A stretch of 26,173 nt of DNA from Segatella salivae DSM 15606 (GTDB lineage Bacteria; Bacteroidota; Bacteroidia; Bacteroidales; Bacteroidaceae). A program made the translations under genes and the position numbers. Position 1 is the stretch's first letter. Each line of letters opens with the position of its first letter. Location: contig NZ_GL629647.1 in the NCBI RefSeq assembly GCF_000185845.1, positions 498,846 through 525,018 on the forward strand. The letters are read 5' to 3'. This document shows positions 25,960-26,173 of this stretch, in pieces. The notes below the pieces were generated by a model. The model had not been told where the DNA came from and searched no databases. It worked only from the letters and a program-made list of their open reading frames with translations.

Positions 25960-26173
25960 CACGGAAACGCGAAAAAAGGATTTTTAGTCCTAAAGTGTCG
26001 CACGGAAACGCGAAAAAAGTATTTTTAGTCCTAAAGCGTCGCGCGGAAGCATGAAAAAGAGATTTTTTGCCTTAAAGCGTCGCGCGGAAGCATGAAAAAA
26101 TGATTTTTAGCCTTAAAGCGTCGCGCGGAAGCATGAAAAAGAGATTTTTTGCCCTAAAGCGTCGCGCGGAAAC
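25960..26173. repeat. 41-bp tandem repeat array, 5.2 units in view
   Basis: Five full 41-bp units (starts 25960, 26001, 26042, 26083, 26124) and a partial sixth (26165) run off the window. Each has a GC-rich block (GTCGCGCGGAAGC or GTCGCACGGAAACGC), an A run and a T run, ending CTTAAAGCGTCG. Units 1-2 carry GGAAACGCG; units 3-5 carry GGAAGCATG. The period is not a multiple of three, so no long repeated peptide is encoded. The array begins 53 nt after the terminator; the sequence between shows nothing recognisable. Confidence 0.9.

Noticed and set aside
25960..26173. CRISPR array
   Set aside because: Units abut directly with no unique spacers, and no cas genes are seen.

Overview
The window reads as chromosomal core sequence of a Bacteroidales bacterium, most likely a Prevotella-type genus. 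The evidence is AT-rich DNA, repeated use of the Bacteroidetes promoter -7 element TAnnTTTG, a fused LpxC-FabZ protein, a FeoA-FeoB fusion, a PPi-dependent phosphofructokinase and a DUF5103 (type IX secretion Plug) protein. No tRNA, rRNA, CRISPR array, transposase or phage gene was seen. The genus is inferred from gene content and protein style, not from a database search.

Layout. 147-4595 (+): a TamB-family envelope protein that probably uses a rare CTG start. 4596-5328: a gene-free gap. 5329-7918 (-): a membrane-anchored GH25 lysozyme and, upstream of it, the PPi-dependent phosphofructokinase, separated by a long hairpin. 8112-12172 (+): a close-packed run of a small orphan protein, a PlsC-type acyltransferase, a secreted multidomain amidase-like protein and a second small orphan protein. 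12246-14300 (+): a YgiQ-type radical SAM protein with a TTG start. 14414-18135 (+): the FeoAB iron transporter and the DUF5103 protein. 18174-18682 (+): a decayed FMN-dependent alpha-hydroxy-acid dehydrogenase gene that has lost about its middle half. 18683-19084: a gap with a large near-perfect palindrome. 19085-25818 (+): lpxD, lpxC/fabZ, lpxA, miaA and a class A penicillin-binding protein. 25819-26173: a strong intrinsic terminator, then a 41-bp tandem repeat array that runs off the window.

Themes. Most genes serve the envelope: early lipid A synthesis (LpxD, LpxC, LpxA, with FabZ), peptidoglycan synthesis and cutting (PBP1A-like protein, amidase, GH25 lysozyme), phospholipid acylation (PlsC-like), outer-membrane homeostasis (TamB) and protein secretion (DUF5103). 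Iron uptake, glycolysis (PPi-PFK) and RNA modification (MiaA) are housekeeping.

I found no convincing new multi-gene system. The items most worth a second look are non-coding or about gene structure: the 41-bp array at the right edge, the 63-bp palindrome at 18734, the hairpin between pfp and the lysozyme gene, the dyad in the pfp promoter, the internal-deletion pseudogene and the CTG/TTG starts. Promoter elements sit 22-31 nt upstream of the preferred starts of six genes, and this was used to choose starts.
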